Of a stretch of 64,000 nucleotides of DNA, positions 43,817 through 55,100 are shown piece after piece. This stretch comes from a virus. Where the stretch lies: positions 51,220-115,219 of IMG/VR virus record IMGVR_UViG_3300030044_000014; one strand, written 5' to 3'. The position numbers and the translations under genes were made by a program. The notes beneath the pieces were generated by a model. It made no database searches and was not told where the DNA came from. It was given only the letters and a program-made list of their open reading frames with translations. Position 1 is the stretch's first letter, and each line of letters opens with the position of its first letter.

Positions 43817-46762
43817 ATGGCGGACAACAAGACACCAGGCAATAAGCCGATGAATAGTTTCGGCTTGTCCGATATCGAAAAGATCGGACAGACCGCCTAT
43901 TTCACTCCAAAGTCAGAACAGCATGAGAGAATGCGCGCAGCAACTGCTCAAGAGCAGTTGAACTTATTGCAAGATATTCCTGAAGATGTTATCGCTGGCT
44001 CAGGAGCAATGTCTCGCATCGCCAAGACTGCTCCGAATACTCTTCGCTCTGCAGAGACTCGCATTGAGTCATCTGTCGGAAGTCGTCTTGATCGCGCTAA
44101 CTTACAAGTTGTAAATGCTATTGGTCGTCGCTATGCTGAGTCTACAATTAACGGGCAAGCAAAACGTATGGCCGAAGACAGAGATGTTCAATCACGCTCT
44201 CTAGGGATGATGGGTTCTTCTTATGAAGACCTTAATCAACGCAGAGATACTATCAATGGTCAGATTCAAGAATTAGGTAACCAGAGTGCTTACGCTGCTC
44301 GCGGATTATTCGGCGAACAAGGTAAACGTGGAAACCAGTCTAGAATCATCAGTCAGAATGCTCAGACCGCGTTCAGTAAGACACAAGAGATCGCAGCGAT
44401 CGATGTTGCACAACGTGCAATGCGTCAGTCTGGCAATGATCCTCTGTCTAAATACGAGAATTTAACTGCCACAGGAAAAGCTGCACAAGACATGATGAGT
44501 GCTAAGGCGCTCGGCAGTGAAATTGCTTCTGGTGGAGTCAATGTAAGTCGTGATGGTAGACAAGAGAAGGTTGCTAACAAAGATATTGGTTCTGCTCTTG
44601 GAGCTGAAGCCGAAAAGCTTTCTAAGATCTTCGAACAGATGGCTAAGACTGGCCAAGACAATATTGAAGCACTCTCTTCACTTCGTAAGCAAGCTGAAGA
44701 GTCTGCTCAGAACTTTGAGAAGCTGAAACAAGCACAAGGTGCTGGCGGCGGCAATAACTACGGACAGTACGCTCAGTATGCGCAAGCAGCTGGTGGTATG
44801 TTCAATGCTGCAGGCTCTGCTATTCAACAGATTGGCGTTAATCAACGCTTAGGTCAAGTTGGAAACGTTCAAGGCTTCTCTAACATTGAAAATAACAAGT
44901 ACGATATGTACAAGTCTGGTCGTGGCGGAGATGTAATGTCTCAGATGCTGCTTGGCCAGTACGGTAAAGCCGAACAGTTCGGTAGCGAACTTCATACAGC
45001 GACTAACGTAGCTAACACTGCTTTCCTTGCAGGATCTGCTGCAACAGGTGTTGCTGGTGGATTCCAGATGGCAGAAGCCGGAGCACAGAAAGCTAACCCA
45101 TTAGCTTATGCTTCGGGCGCATCAACTTCAAATACTCAAGCTATGCTTGGTGGAGCACAAAACGTCGTTCAAGGCGTTGCAGGTGTTGCTACTACTGGCA
45201 TGGATATGTACCGTGGCGTCTCTGCTGGACAAGCTCAGATCCAAGGAACACAAGCTCAGATGGAAGCTCGTCGTGCAGTACTTAAAGTACAAGCCGAACA
45301 GCTTCAAGGGTTCCGTGACTTCGGTGTAGGCATGGGCGTTGCGGCTCAAGGCATGGGCGGACGCGGTGAAGCATTCCTTCAGAACAGCATGTCCGATAAG
45401 AGCATGCAGAACATGGTCGGTGCCCGTATGTCTCCTGAGCAAATGGCTCAGATGTCTGCGTCTGGCGTTTCATCTATGGGAAGTCAATTCCAGACTTCAC
45501 AAGTATTTGCAGCTCGTAATCTAGAACGCTCTGGTAACGGATCGATGGCTGAGAACATGCAGCGGATGGCTTCTTTGGCTGGTGCAGGATCTAACAATCC
45601 GCAAGCTGGATTATCCTCTGTTCTCGAATCGGCATTCAGCAAGAGCTTAGATTCTTCTAAAGCATTAACCATGGTTGCAGAAAACACTGGTGCATTGGTT
45701 GCCAGCGGTTCTGCTAGAGCTATGGGTATTGACACAACTGGTGCAGCTGCTGCTATATCAACTGCCGGCATAAACAAGAGCGATCCTAACCAGGAATACG
45801 CTGTCAACCGCTCTATGCAAGTTCAAGATGTAGTTAACAGAAATGGTACTGACCAAGGTGTTAACTTTGCTGCTATGGCAGCTACAGCCCGTATCAACAA
45901 GATGACTGGTTTATCAGGAACTCAATCGATCATTGCTCAGGGCTTCTCTGATACTGACCTTCGTGGTATGCGCGACGAGACTGATAAGTCAAAAGTTGCT
46001 GAAGGTCTTCGCATGCGCGGTATCAATGTTAAAGGTGGAGACGATGCGGCTCGCTTAGTTTCTCAGTTGAGTACAGCTCGTGTTATGACTAACTTGACTC
46101 AAGGTGGAACTGGTATCGCTACTGGTGCTTCTCAATATGCTGATAAGTTCGCAAGAGAAGTTGCTAATGATCCTTCTACTGTTGAGCGCTTAATCGCTGC
46201 ACAGAAGACTGGTAAATACGAGTCTAACTCACAGAAACAATTCCTTCAATCTTCAGCTGAAGCTGCTGGCTTACAGAAGGTTGGATTGGATGAGTACTTA
46301 CGTTCGGCTGCTGGTGTTGTAGGTAAGAGCGATACTAACTCCGTTGGTAAAGCTTCTGATGCAATGAAGGACGAAGGCGGATCTGGTACACTCAAGACCC
46401 TTGACGATCTTCGTACTTCAGGATTTAAGCAGTTGTCAGAGGCTGCATTGCAGGCTGCATTGCAAGCTACTAAGAGCTTAGGTGGAACTGCTGCTGCACT
46501 AAAGACTCTCGCTGAATTAAGTGGTAACTTTGAAAAGATGGGTGCATCTGGAGCAGAAGGCAAGTTCTCAACTGCTGCCGGTGACTCTGCTGCTACATTC
46601 GGAAGCGCTGCTACTAAGTTTGATGTTGCCGTTGACCGCTTTGCCGGGATCATGGAAAAAGCAGGTCTTGGAAAAGACTCTACTTCTGATCGCGCAAAGA
46701 AGACCATGGATAAAGTTACTAGTTCATCTAGTGGAATCTTAGATAAGAAAAAAGGCCGCTAA
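43817..46762 (+). CDS. Tape measure protein, 981 aa
   Basis: Directly after gpG/gpGT. Ala/Gly/Gln/Met-rich and almost fully helical, with Gly-rich stretches (GAGGGNNYGQ near ~310, GVGMGVAAQGMGGRG near ~510). No lysozyme or peptidase domain was seen. It sets tail length; from family scaling (about 0.15 nm per residue) a tail near 150 nm is expected. Confidence 0.85.
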   Translation: MADNKTPGNKPMNSFGLSDIEKIGQTAYFTPKSEQHERMRAATAQEQLNLLQDIPEDVIAGSGAMSRIAKTAPNTLRSAETRIESSVGSRLDRANLQVVNAIGRRYAESTINGQAKRMAEDRDVQSRSLGMMGSSYEDLNQRRDTINGQIQELGNQSAYAARGLFGEQGKRGNQSRIISQNAQTAFSKTQEIAAIDVAQRAMRQSGNDPLSKYENLTATGKAAQDMMSAKALGSEIASGGVNVSRDGRQEKVANKDIGSALGAEAEKLSKIFEQMAKTGQDNIEALSSLRKQAEESAQNFEKLKQAQGAGGGNNYGQYAQYAQAAGGMFNAAGSAIQQIGVNQRLGQVGNVQGFSNIENNKYDMYKSGRGGDVMSQMLLGQYGKAEQFGSELHTATNVANTAFLAGSAATGVAGGFQMAEAGAQKANPLAYASGASTSNTQAMLGGAQNVVQGVAGVATTGMDMYRGVSAGQAQIQGTQAQMEARRAVLKVQAEQLQGFRDFGVGMGVAAQGMGGRGEAFLQNSMSDKSMQNMVGARMSPEQMAQMSASGVSSMGSQFQTSQVFAARNLERSGNGSMAENMQRMASLAGAGSNNPQAGLSSVLESAFSKSLDSSKALTMVAENTGALVASGSARAMGIDTTGAAAAISTAGINKSDPNQEYAVNRSMQVQDVVNRNGTDQGVNFAAMAATARINKMTGLSGTQSIIAQGFSDTDLRGMRDETDKSKVAEGLRMRGINVKGGDDAARLVSQLSTARVMTNLTQGGTGIATGASQYADKFAREVANDPSTVERLIAAQKTGKYESNSQKQFLQSSAEAAGLQKVGLDEYLRSAAGVVGKSDTNSVGKASDAMKDEGGSGTLKTLDDLRTSGFKQLSEAALQAALQATKSLGGTAAALKTLAELSGNFEKMGASGAEGKFSTAAGDSAATFGSAATKFDVAVDRFAGIMEKAGLGKDSTSDRAKKTMDKVTSSSSGILDKKKGR

Positions 46763-46784
46763 GTGGAGAAGGTAAAATAAGCTT

Positions 46785-48554
46785 ATGGCCAGCAATTATG
46801 CAATCAAGACACCACATGCCGCAGTTCTAGTTTGGAACTACATTGATCGTATCGGCACAGAAGGAATGACTAGTTCACCAGAGAGTTCTGGAGTCGATGA
46901 CCTTACTGGTGTAGAGCCGACTATTATTAGTACACTCTCTTGCATTTCTATTTCCACTTCTAAATCTAAAGGCCAACCAGAGGGATCGTTTCAGATTGTT
47001 CTTGCGCCTACTAAAGACTGGGTGAGTACGCTCACTGCAGGAAGCTGGCTTGCCATCCTCATGTCTAATGATCCTATTACACAGGACGATTTGAAATCGG
47101 CAAATAAGAGCCAGGTAAAAATGATCGGCAAGATTGAGTCGGTCCGCACTGAAGTAACCGTCGGAGATGATGGGGCGCGTCAAACACGTTTCTATGTCGC
47201 CGGTGTTGACTGGTGCCATATCTTTAATAATATCCTTTACGTCGACAACTTGATTGCTTCTTCTGATGACCCTAAGTCTCAGGGTAATGCTATTGCTGTC
47301 GCACTCCGTAACCTGTTGTTCGGAAATGACGGAACACCAAAGAGCTTTAACGTGGATGAAAATCTCACAGCTCTAATCGGCCTGTTCGGCAAGTCAGCTG
47401 GCGGGTTAATGAAGGCAGGAGTCGATATCAATCGTCTGGCTGCCTCTTTATATAGTTTTAATATGCCTAAGGAGATGGTCCAGTACTTTAACTTCGTTGA
47501 TTCAGATGGTGACCCATCTGACAGCGTTAAGATTAACGACAACCTCACTCTGACTAGTGGTAAGCTAATTGACAACGATACTTATCTTCCGACTAATGAA
47601 GCTAAGGGATATATTGATCCTTTCACACTACAAGGACAACATACTTTCTGGCAAGTGTTAATGGACAATAGCAATCCAGTTTTAAACGAGATGTATCCTG
47701 AGATGGCATGGGTTGGCGGAGATGATCCGAGTAATAACTCGCTTCAGCTCACTATCTACAATCGGATTAAGCCATTTTCTTTCCGAGGTTTTGACTCAGA
47801 GGGCGGAGCGGGCGATGGTCCACTCAGCTACTTCCAGTATGTCAAGTTACACGACATTGATCCTGTTACAGTAATGAGTATTAACGCAGGAACAAACTGG
47901 CGCGATAAATTTAACTTCATTGAGGTTAAACCTAACTTCCAAGATTTTAACGTTATCGCTAACTGGTACAAGCAGAAGAGCCAAGCTTTCGACGCACAAG
48001 CATTTGAGCGAGAAGGTTTCCGCCCTCTGATCCTTGAGACTAAGCAATTCCCGTCAGCTACTAATAAAGCAGGCGGAAACACTACAGATATCAACGTGGA
48101 TTGGGACCAGCTTCAAAAGTGGGTTCTTCTTCTTCGTGAATGGTACTTCAATACTCACCGCATGCTGAATGGCACCATGGTGATGTATGGAACCACTGAC
48201 TATATTGCTGTAGGCGATAACATTCGTGTTCCAACTGAGTTATTAAGTGTTACACCCAACCTCACTGTTGACATCGCTGACGATGCCAGCAATGATGACT
48301 GGTATGTTCTTGCTCAGGTTGAGAGCGTTTCCCACAACTTCACAGTTGGCGGAGATGGCGCTCGCTCTTACACTACTACTATTCAATTCGTTCGTGGAAT
48401 TATCGTCGACGGCGATAACGTTGCTCTTGGCGACGGACCACTCGATAAGCTTGCTGATGGTGTAACTCAGGGCCATCGTGAAACAAACACGCAGAACGTT
48501 ATTAGTTCATCGGACTCTTCGGATCCAGATGGAACTAAGCTGGCAGGCACATAA
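46785..48554 (+). CDS. Baseplate hub protein, 589 aa
   Basis: Beta-rich N-terminal and C-terminal parts around a helical middle; segments LSCISISTSKSKGQPEGSF, SWLAILMSNDP and DYIAVGDNIRVP resemble hub proteins of the gp27/gp44 type (the tube-to-spike adaptor). Placed between tape measure and spike. GGAGAAGG upstream. Its stop overlaps the spike ATG. Confidence 0.75.
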   Translation: MASNYAIKTPHAAVLVWNYIDRIGTEGMTSSPESSGVDDLTGVEPTIISTLSCISISTSKSKGQPEGSFQIVLAPTKDWVSTLTAGSWLAILMSNDPITQDDLKSANKSQVKMIGKIESVRTEVTVGDDGARQTRFYVAGVDWCHIFNNILYVDNLIASSDDPKSQGNAIAVALRNLLFGNDGTPKSFNVDENLTALIGLFGKSAGGLMKAGVDINRLAASLYSFNMPKEMVQYFNFVDSDGDPSDSVKINDNLTLTSGKLIDNDTYLPTNEAKGYIDPFTLQGQHTFWQVLMDNSNPVLNEMYPEMAWVGGDDPSNNSLQLTIYNRIKPFSFRGFDSEGGAGDGPLSYFQYVKLHDIDPVTVMSINAGTNWRDKFNFIEVKPNFQDFNVIANWYKQKSQAFDAQAFEREGFRPLILETKQFPSATNKAGGNTTDINVDWDQLQKWVLLLREWYFNTHRMLNGTMVMYGTTDYIAVGDNIRVPTELLSVTPNLTVDIADDASNDDWYVLAQVESVSHNFTVGGDGARSYTTTIQFVRGIIVDGDNVALGDGPLDKLADGVTQGHRETNTQNVISSSDSSDPDGTKLAGT

Positions 48555-49561
48555 TGGATTCATTTGGAATTGTTAAGGATAGTAGTATTTGGCAGAACTC
48601 TAGTGACTTCTCTGCATTCAGCAGAAAAGACAATTCTATTCGTATCGGGATCATCAAGAAGGTGTATCGCGATGGGAATACAGGCGATCTGCGCTATCTA
48701 GCTGAGCTTCGCGATGCTAACGATGGTATTGAACTCAACTGTCGCCTAATGCGTAAATTTGGTGGCGTCTTCAACTACGAAGATACCGTCATGCATGGCT
48801 ACAAGTTCGATGACAAACCAGATCCTACTTCTAACTTCGCAGCTAAGGCTGGTGACGTCGTTCTTATTGCCCTATTAAATGGACAAGCACGAGACGGCAT
48901 CATCCTAGGATGCCTCACACATCCAGCACGCACGTCAGTCATAGACATTGACAATGGACCACAATTCGCATCTGAATTCAATGGGATTGAAACCCTGATC
49001 AATCAGGATGGTGAGTATACAGTTACGTTCAAGGGTATTCCTACGAACATCGATATGCTCGACAACGCTCCTGCATCTGCTCTTCCTGCTCCGACCTACG
49101 ATACAACAGTGGGCACATCATTCTATAAGTTTGACAAGACAGGCTCATTCGAAGTGAATGATAACAGCCAGAACATAGGCTTCCAGAATCTTAGAATAGA
49201 TAAGGCTGCTGGAACAGTAGCTATCAACTCTGGTAAGGTCTCGCTATTGTTTACTAAGGCTCCTGAGCAAGTTGACCTAAAAGCTAAAGTTACCAATATC
49301 GTTTCAGATACCAGCATTACTGCGTCCACACAGCAGTACTCTATGAGCGCTACTACGTCTGCTAAAGTGAAGAGCCCTAAGGTTGCAATCGGCACAGACG
49401 GTATTGAGCTCCTTGACCAGCTCTCGCAACTCATTGATGCGATTGGTAAACTGATCGCTATCTCCCCAGTTGGACCTTGTAATGCCCTTATGACCTCTCC
49501 CGAGTGGTCGGGGGTTGCAGCAGTCCAGACCAAGATTAAGGAGATCACTGGCAGCTTTTAA
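48554..49561 (+). CDS. Baseplate spike (gpV-like) protein, 335 aa
   Basis: N-terminal OB-type domain (IRIGIIKKVYRDG, AGDVVLIALLNGQARDGIILG) as in gpV/gp5, then a repetitive beta-helix-like C-terminus (GTVAINSGKVSLLF, QQYSMSATTSAKVKSP). No lysozyme insert. It pierces the envelope at the tail tip. Starts one base before the hub stop ends. Confidence 0.82.
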   Translation: MDSFGIVKDSSIWQNSSDFSAFSRKDNSIRIGIIKKVYRDGNTGDLRYLAELRDANDGIELNCRLMRKFGGVFNYEDTVMHGYKFDDKPDPTSNFAAKAGDVVLIALLNGQARDGIILGCLTHPARTSVIDIDNGPQFASEFNGIETLINQDGEYTVTFKGIPTNIDMLDNAPASALPAPTYDTTVGTSFYKFDKTGSFEVNDNSQNIGFQNLRIDKAAGTVAINSGKVSLLFTKAPEQVDLKAKVTNIVSDTSITASTQQYSMSATTSAKVKSPKVAIGTDGIELLDQLSQLIDAIGKLIAISPVGPCNALMTSPEWSGVAAVQTKIKEITGSF

Positions 49562-49573
49562 CTTAGGTTGCTA

Positions 49574-49579
49574 TATAAT
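49574..49579 (+). promoter_or_regulatory. TATAAT box exactly 6 nt before ATG (leaderless start)
   Basis: TATAAT-TGACTC-ATG for the baseplate gene at 49586; a leaderless late gene. Confidence 0.6.
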
Positions 49580-49585
49580 TGACTC

Positions 49586-50536
49586 ATGGCATTTAGTGTT
49601 ACAGATTTACTCAGCGGATTAAATAAGCCCAAAGAAACCCCTGTTCAAAATCAGGTGAACTCTACGGCTGCGGCAGCAGGTCTCGAAGCTGCTATGGACT
49701 TGATCTATGATATCGAGTCCCAGAACTGGTATACCGCAAAACCATACGGATTCAAAGCTACTAACCGAGACGGTGGTGTGTTCACCATGTTCTTGCCTAT
49801 TAGCCCAAGCAATTTAAACATCACTACTAATTTCGCAACCAACGTTATTCCTACCTTGTATGGAACTGTAGAAGAGCACTCTGATGTTCGCTACTACGAC
49901 ATCACAATTGAAGGAACAACTGGTATGGCTCCAAAATTTGTTGAGCCAGGTGTTGGTGAGCCAGGTGGAAACCTCTATGGCGCTCTCCAGACAAAGGGAC
50001 GTACTGCGTTCTCTGTTGCTCAAGGTATCTCGCTCGGTGGATTCTTTTCAAAGACTCTAGGCGCAGTGAATCAGATCGCCAACAAAGCTACTGACCTTCT
50101 TCAAGGTGCACCAAAGCCAAAAGCCGGTGTTTACTCTGATAACAGCGGTTATGTTGCCTTCCACAACCTTTATCGCTTCTTACTTCAGTATAAGAAGGAT
50201 ACGACTGGTGCTTACTCGAATACGAAGCGCACTTCGCATCCGCTGACTTTCTTTAACTATAAAGATAACAATCAGTACGATGTCGTAGTTCGCAACTTTG
50301 TATTGCGTAGATCTGTTCAAGATCCTATGCTTTACTATTACTCGATTCAGCTTCGCGCCTACAACTTGCGCCCTATCACAAGTCCGATCGACGAGGATTT
50401 AACTCAGCGTCTGAAGGATCTTGGTCTTAACGGCGTTAACTCGTCATCTCTTCTTGGAGACATTAAGAGCTTGTCGTCTGGCGTTAAGTCAATCATTGGT
50501 TCTGCCGTTGGCGGAATTAGCGTATTAGGAAGATAA
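49586..50536 (+). CDS. Baseplate protein, 316 aa
   Basis: Central FTMFLPISPSNLNITTNF and DVRYYDITIEGTTGM form a beta domain seen in baseplate/tube-initiator proteins; C-terminal Ser/Gly-rich helix. Probably joins the tube to the wedge complex. Exact family not recognised. Message likely leaderless. Confidence 0.65.
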   Translation: MAFSVTDLLSGLNKPKETPVQNQVNSTAAAAGLEAAMDLIYDIESQNWYTAKPYGFKATNRDGGVFTMFLPISPSNLNITTNFATNVIPTLYGTVEEHSDVRYYDITIEGTTGMAPKFVEPGVGEPGGNLYGALQTKGRTAFSVAQGISLGGFFSKTLGAVNQIANKATDLLQGAPKPKAGVYSDNSGYVAFHNLYRFLLQYKKDTTGAYSNTKRTSHPLTFFNYKDNNQYDVVVRNFVLRRSVQDPMLYYYSIQLRAYNLRPITSPIDEDLTQRLKDLGLNGVNSSSLLGDIKSLSSGVKSIIGSAVGGISVLGR

Positions 50537-52141
50537 ATGGCTGCTACACTAAAGGACTCATATCAAGGTATTGCGGATGTCAACCTCTGGCTTAAAACCA
50601 GAACGGGTGATACCCTATATCTATCTGATATTCCTTCAGTAATCCCGCTTCGTTGGCCATATTTCCGTGACAACTGGGATTTCATTAAACAGAACATTAT
50701 CAATAGTTCTTCTCGGTACTCAAATCCTGATTTTTTGAATCAGCAGATTAATGACTTCTCAAGCTTCATCTCTGCTCAACAGGTCAGTGCCGGAACGACT
50801 AATCCGTTTGCAGATGGCAGCGTCTTCTATCAGTACTATACGATCTTCGATAACGTTCAGATCAGCGCCATCAACTTGACAAATCAAGAGACAACCCTCG
50901 TTACAAACGAGAAGGTTCGCGTTGGTGCATTCTCTAAGAACGACTTTGTAAACTATAAGACGACAATCACGGCTTACAGAGATGTGATTACAGATCAGTA
51001 CGGTCTCACTGATGCTACCTATAATATGACCTACAACAGAAGTGCACAGACTGCACAAATTGTTGCCGGCATCACTGAAGAGAACTACTTGTTAACTCTT
51101 CAAGGATCTATCAAGACAATTAACTTCATCCTTGCTAACTTGTTTGCAGTGGATGCTTCGATTGATCGCTTTGCTTTAGCTCGTGCTAATGCTAATAACC
51201 CAGATGTGAACATTGGTTCATATAAGTCTGGTACCTTAGTCAAGATCAACTATGGAGAGACTCTTGAGAGTCTAGCTAACCGCTACTTAGGCGATCCTAA
51301 CAAATGGATCGACATTGCTATTGCTAACGGCTTGAAACCGCCCTACATTGATGAGGTCGGTCAGCTAATTCCTTTACTCGCTAACGGTAACGGATCACAG
51401 ATTAACTTGGCAGAGACAGACAGCTCTGGCAACTACAACATCAATAAGCTTTATATCAATCAGCCCATCTTCTTGTCCTCTAGCACTCAAGTTGTGCCAG
51501 ACCAAAGAACAATCACGAACATCCGTCAAGTACCGGTCTCAGGAGAGATCATCTTGGAGTTGGATGGTGCGGCTAACTTAAATATCTATCAGTTAGCTGG
51601 GAATGCGGCTATCCGCGTCTACCAGGCTAACACTATCAACAGCGCCTTCTTCGTCATGATCCCATCGACGCAGAACCTGCCAGATCAACGGAATGATGAA
51701 GTTCCTTGGTTCTTGGCAAAGAGTGCTGCTGACGAGAAGCGCGCAAAGATCGACTTGCTCATTGACGACAATGGCGAGTTGAATTTCACCACCAACGGAG
51801 ACCTGAGCCTAAGCTACGGATTGCAGAATGCTATCCAGGCTATCAAGCTCAAAATTGTCACTGAATTGGGGTCTTTACGCTACCATCCAACTTTTGGTCT
51901 GGTAAACGTGGTCGGTAAGACCAACGCCAACATTGACGGAATCAAGGATCTGATTACTCAGTCGCTCACTAACCAAATAGCGGCTGACTCAAGATTTGAT
52001 CGTATCGAGACGCTGGATGTCAATTATGCAGTCACCAACACGACTGGCACAGTTCCCGCAGCTATAACAATTCAGATGACAGTGAGATTAGCTGGCGGCA
52101 GTAGGATCCTACCTATTAGTTTCTCAGTGAATAACCTATAA
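50537..52141 (+). CDS. Baseplate wedge protein with LysM and gp25-like domains, 534 aa
   Basis: Residues ~230-275 (LVKINYGETLESLANRYLGD, WIDIAIANGL) are a LysM-like domain as in gp53; the last ~120 residues (NGDLSLSYGLQNAIQAIKLKI, RYHPTFGLVN) match the gp25/gpW lysozyme-like wedge fold. The two T4 wedge proteins are thus combined in one chain. Follows the previous stop without a gap. Confidence 0.8.
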   Translation: MAATLKDSYQGIADVNLWLKTRTGDTLYLSDIPSVIPLRWPYFRDNWDFIKQNIINSSSRYSNPDFLNQQINDFSSFISAQQVSAGTTNPFADGSVFYQYYTIFDNVQISAINLTNQETTLVTNEKVRVGAFSKNDFVNYKTTITAYRDVITDQYGLTDATYNMTYNRSAQTAQIVAGITEENYLLTLQGSIKTINFILANLFAVDASIDRFALARANANNPDVNIGSYKSGTLVKINYGETLESLANRYLGDPNKWIDIAIANGLKPPYIDEVGQLIPLLANGNGSQINLAETDSSGNYNINKLYINQPIFLSSSTQVVPDQRTITNIRQVPVSGEIILELDGAANLNIYQLAGNAAIRVYQANTINSAFFVMIPSTQNLPDQRNDEVPWFLAKSAADEKRAKIDLLIDDNGELNFTTNGDLSLSYGLQNAIQAIKLKIVTELGSLRYHPTFGLVNVVGKTNANIDGIKDLITQSLTNQIAADSRFDRIETLDVNYAVTNTTGTVPAAITIQMTVRLAGGSRILPISFSVNNL

Positions 52142-52173
52142 CCTGTCAGTTTACGTAGTAAAATAGGGTAACC

Positions 52174-55100
52174 ATGGCTATTCAAATTAAGAGCTTTAAT
52201 CAAATTCTTGGAGACATGATCCGCACGATCTTAGCGGAAACTCCTCTCAATGACTTAAACGCAGGCTCAGTATTACTTACTTTGCTTGAAGCTGCAGCTG
52301 CTAACGACTTCGAGAACAATGCTGCGATCCTCAACGTTTTAGAGCTTCTTAATATCGATGCCGTACAGAACAGTGACCTTGATGCCCGTGCCGGTGACTA
52401 TGGTTTAACCCGTTATGCTGCCATTAAGGCTTCTGGTAACGTCACCATCACAAACACGAACATCACTAAGATCTCGACTGGCCTCTACGTAATTAAGCCA
52501 GCCCCTATTTCTGGACAGACTACTCTCTTCGTAAACAGCACGACTGGCTGGGCCCCATCTGGAACCTTGTATATCGGCCGTGGTACTCAGTCTTTTGAAG
52601 GTCCGATCCCTTATTCTTCTATCACTCAGTACGCTACGTATTCTCAGATCAATCTGGGCTCTGCGTTGCAACGCGACCATCTGATCTCGGATGTCGTTGT
52701 AGACTCCCAGGGTGAGCCAGATCGCATCATCGCTGCAGGTACGGTAGTTAGCATCCCTGCCAACAACCAGAACCCTGAGATCCAATACGTCACATTAAGA
52801 GACGCTGTTATCCCGGCTGGTGAGCAGAACGTTACCAACGTTCAAGTTATCGCTCTCGTTGCAGGATCACAAGGCAATGCAGGAATCAACACTATTACTG
52901 CTTTTGATACTCCGCCATTCGCTGGTGCAGCTGTATCTAACACCAATGCTTTCACAGACGGTGCTGACATTGAGACAGACGTCCAACTCCGTAACCGTAT
53001 CCAGAGCTATAGCACTACGCTTGCTCGCGGTACTGCTGCTTCGATCATCGACGCAGTAATCGGTGTTTCGGATTCGACAGATAACAAGCAAGTTGCTTCA
53101 GCAGTTATCACTGAGCCAACCGCTGTTAACGAACCTTCTATCCTTTATATCGATGACGGTACCGGCTTCGAGCCCTCGTACACTGGTCAATCGGTTGATA
53201 CTCTGTTAAAGAATGCTGACGGAACCGAAGAGTTCTTGCAGCTCTCTAACTACCCACTTCCACGTCCTCAAGTTGTCAACACTGAGGCGGGTCCATTCAC
53301 AGTTACTGTTGGTTCAATCCTTCGTGTAATTGTCGATGGCACTGAGGAAGACATTCAGTTCTTGGCTACAGACTTTGCTAACATCTCGGCAGCAACTATC
53401 TCTGAGATCATCATTGCTATCAACGCCCGCGCTACATCTTTTAGCGCTCGCTTTACTAACGATGGAGAAAACATTCTGATCTATCCTCAAGCATACGATG
53501 CTGAGTTGATCCAGGTTTCTCCACAACGCTCGACTGATTCAACTTTGCTTTACATTAACAACCTGTTGAAGTTTCCTACTAACCAGTATAGCTACATCTC
53601 GTTGTTTAAAAACTCTACTCGTATCTACGAAAAAGAGAAGAGCGCTTCGGTTGAGACTGCGGCATTCGCTAACTGGAACATCACTGGTCCAGGCGATATC
53701 ATTATCTCTGTTGACGGTACTCCGGCACAGGATCGTACATTCGCATTGAGTGACTTTGCTGGAGCTTCTAGCTTCGCGTCTCTCACTCTTGCACAATACG
53801 TTGCTGCCTTCAATACTAAATTTGCAGGTCTTACCGCTACAGCAACTGCTTCACAGACTATGTTAATCACGTCGAACCAACAAGGTTCAGCGTCTTCAAT
53901 CTCTGTAAGCGGTGGTACTTATCTTGATAAGTGGTTCACTAGCGGCGAAATCAGCTCTACTGGACAAAGCTCACAGTTCCAATTGAACCGTCAGACTGGT
54001 AACCTCCAAGTAGTCGACATCAACGCAGGAGACACAGTTACTGCTGGTATCACGGATGCTAAAGGCTTCGTGCTGTCGTCTACAACTACATCTGGTAACT
54101 ACAATGTATCGAGCGATACAAACGGTCGTCCATCTGAGATGGTCGTTGTAGCTGACTCTACATACACTACACAACGAGCTCTTACGCTGTTGGTTGGTGC
54201 TACAATCTCTATCACGAATCCTTCAGGAACAGACATGCGAATCATGTCTTCAACTCTTGCAGCATTCGAGGCGCTTCTGCCAGGTGACTTCATCTACTTG
54301 ACTCCACGCACAACTGGCTGGGTAAATTCAGCTAACGCTGGACTTTTTAAGATTCATGCTAAAGGTCCTCACCTAACTGCTGGAACTGACTCATTTGTTG
54401 ATGTTCAAAACATCAACGTGGTTCCTCAGTCGAACGTCTCTATCTTAGATTCTTTGGACATCTCTGCTTTCACAACTGATGGATTCCCTCAGATTTGGCG
54501 CGGCGTCTACGTTGACAATCCTCCTGTTGCTTCAATCACAAGCATCATCGATTCGTTGAACACAGACCTCATTAACGTTATTGCTAGCGTTTATAACTCT
54601 AGTGCTATCAAGTTAACATCGACTACTGAGAACGGTGGAAGCATTGCTATTCCCGTAGCGGTGTCGAATGCATCATTGCTCTTTGCAAGTACACCTACCG
54701 CTGAGTTAGGTAACCCACCTCTCATCGCTTACTCTGTACCGACAAAAGATCTCGTATCTAATTTCAGGATCACAACTCCTACAAACCAGAACGTCTTCTT
54801 GAACCGTCACACGTATACAGACGTTAAACGTCAGTTACTTGCTAACTCGGTTCCTGATCAACCAGACTATACTGGTACTTACAGTGAGATTGTTGATGCT
54901 AACCTCGATGCTACGACTATGGACTTTGATGACTACTTGTCATTCACTGGCGGCAACAACCGCGGGCAGTTCCGTACTGTCGCTGCGTTCCCTACTTCTG
55001 GAAACGTAGGTACTCAAGAGGGTACAGCTCGTACACAACTTGACCATATCATTGGTGATGAGCTTCAAGTTGTAACTCCAATCCAATTTACTACAGACGA

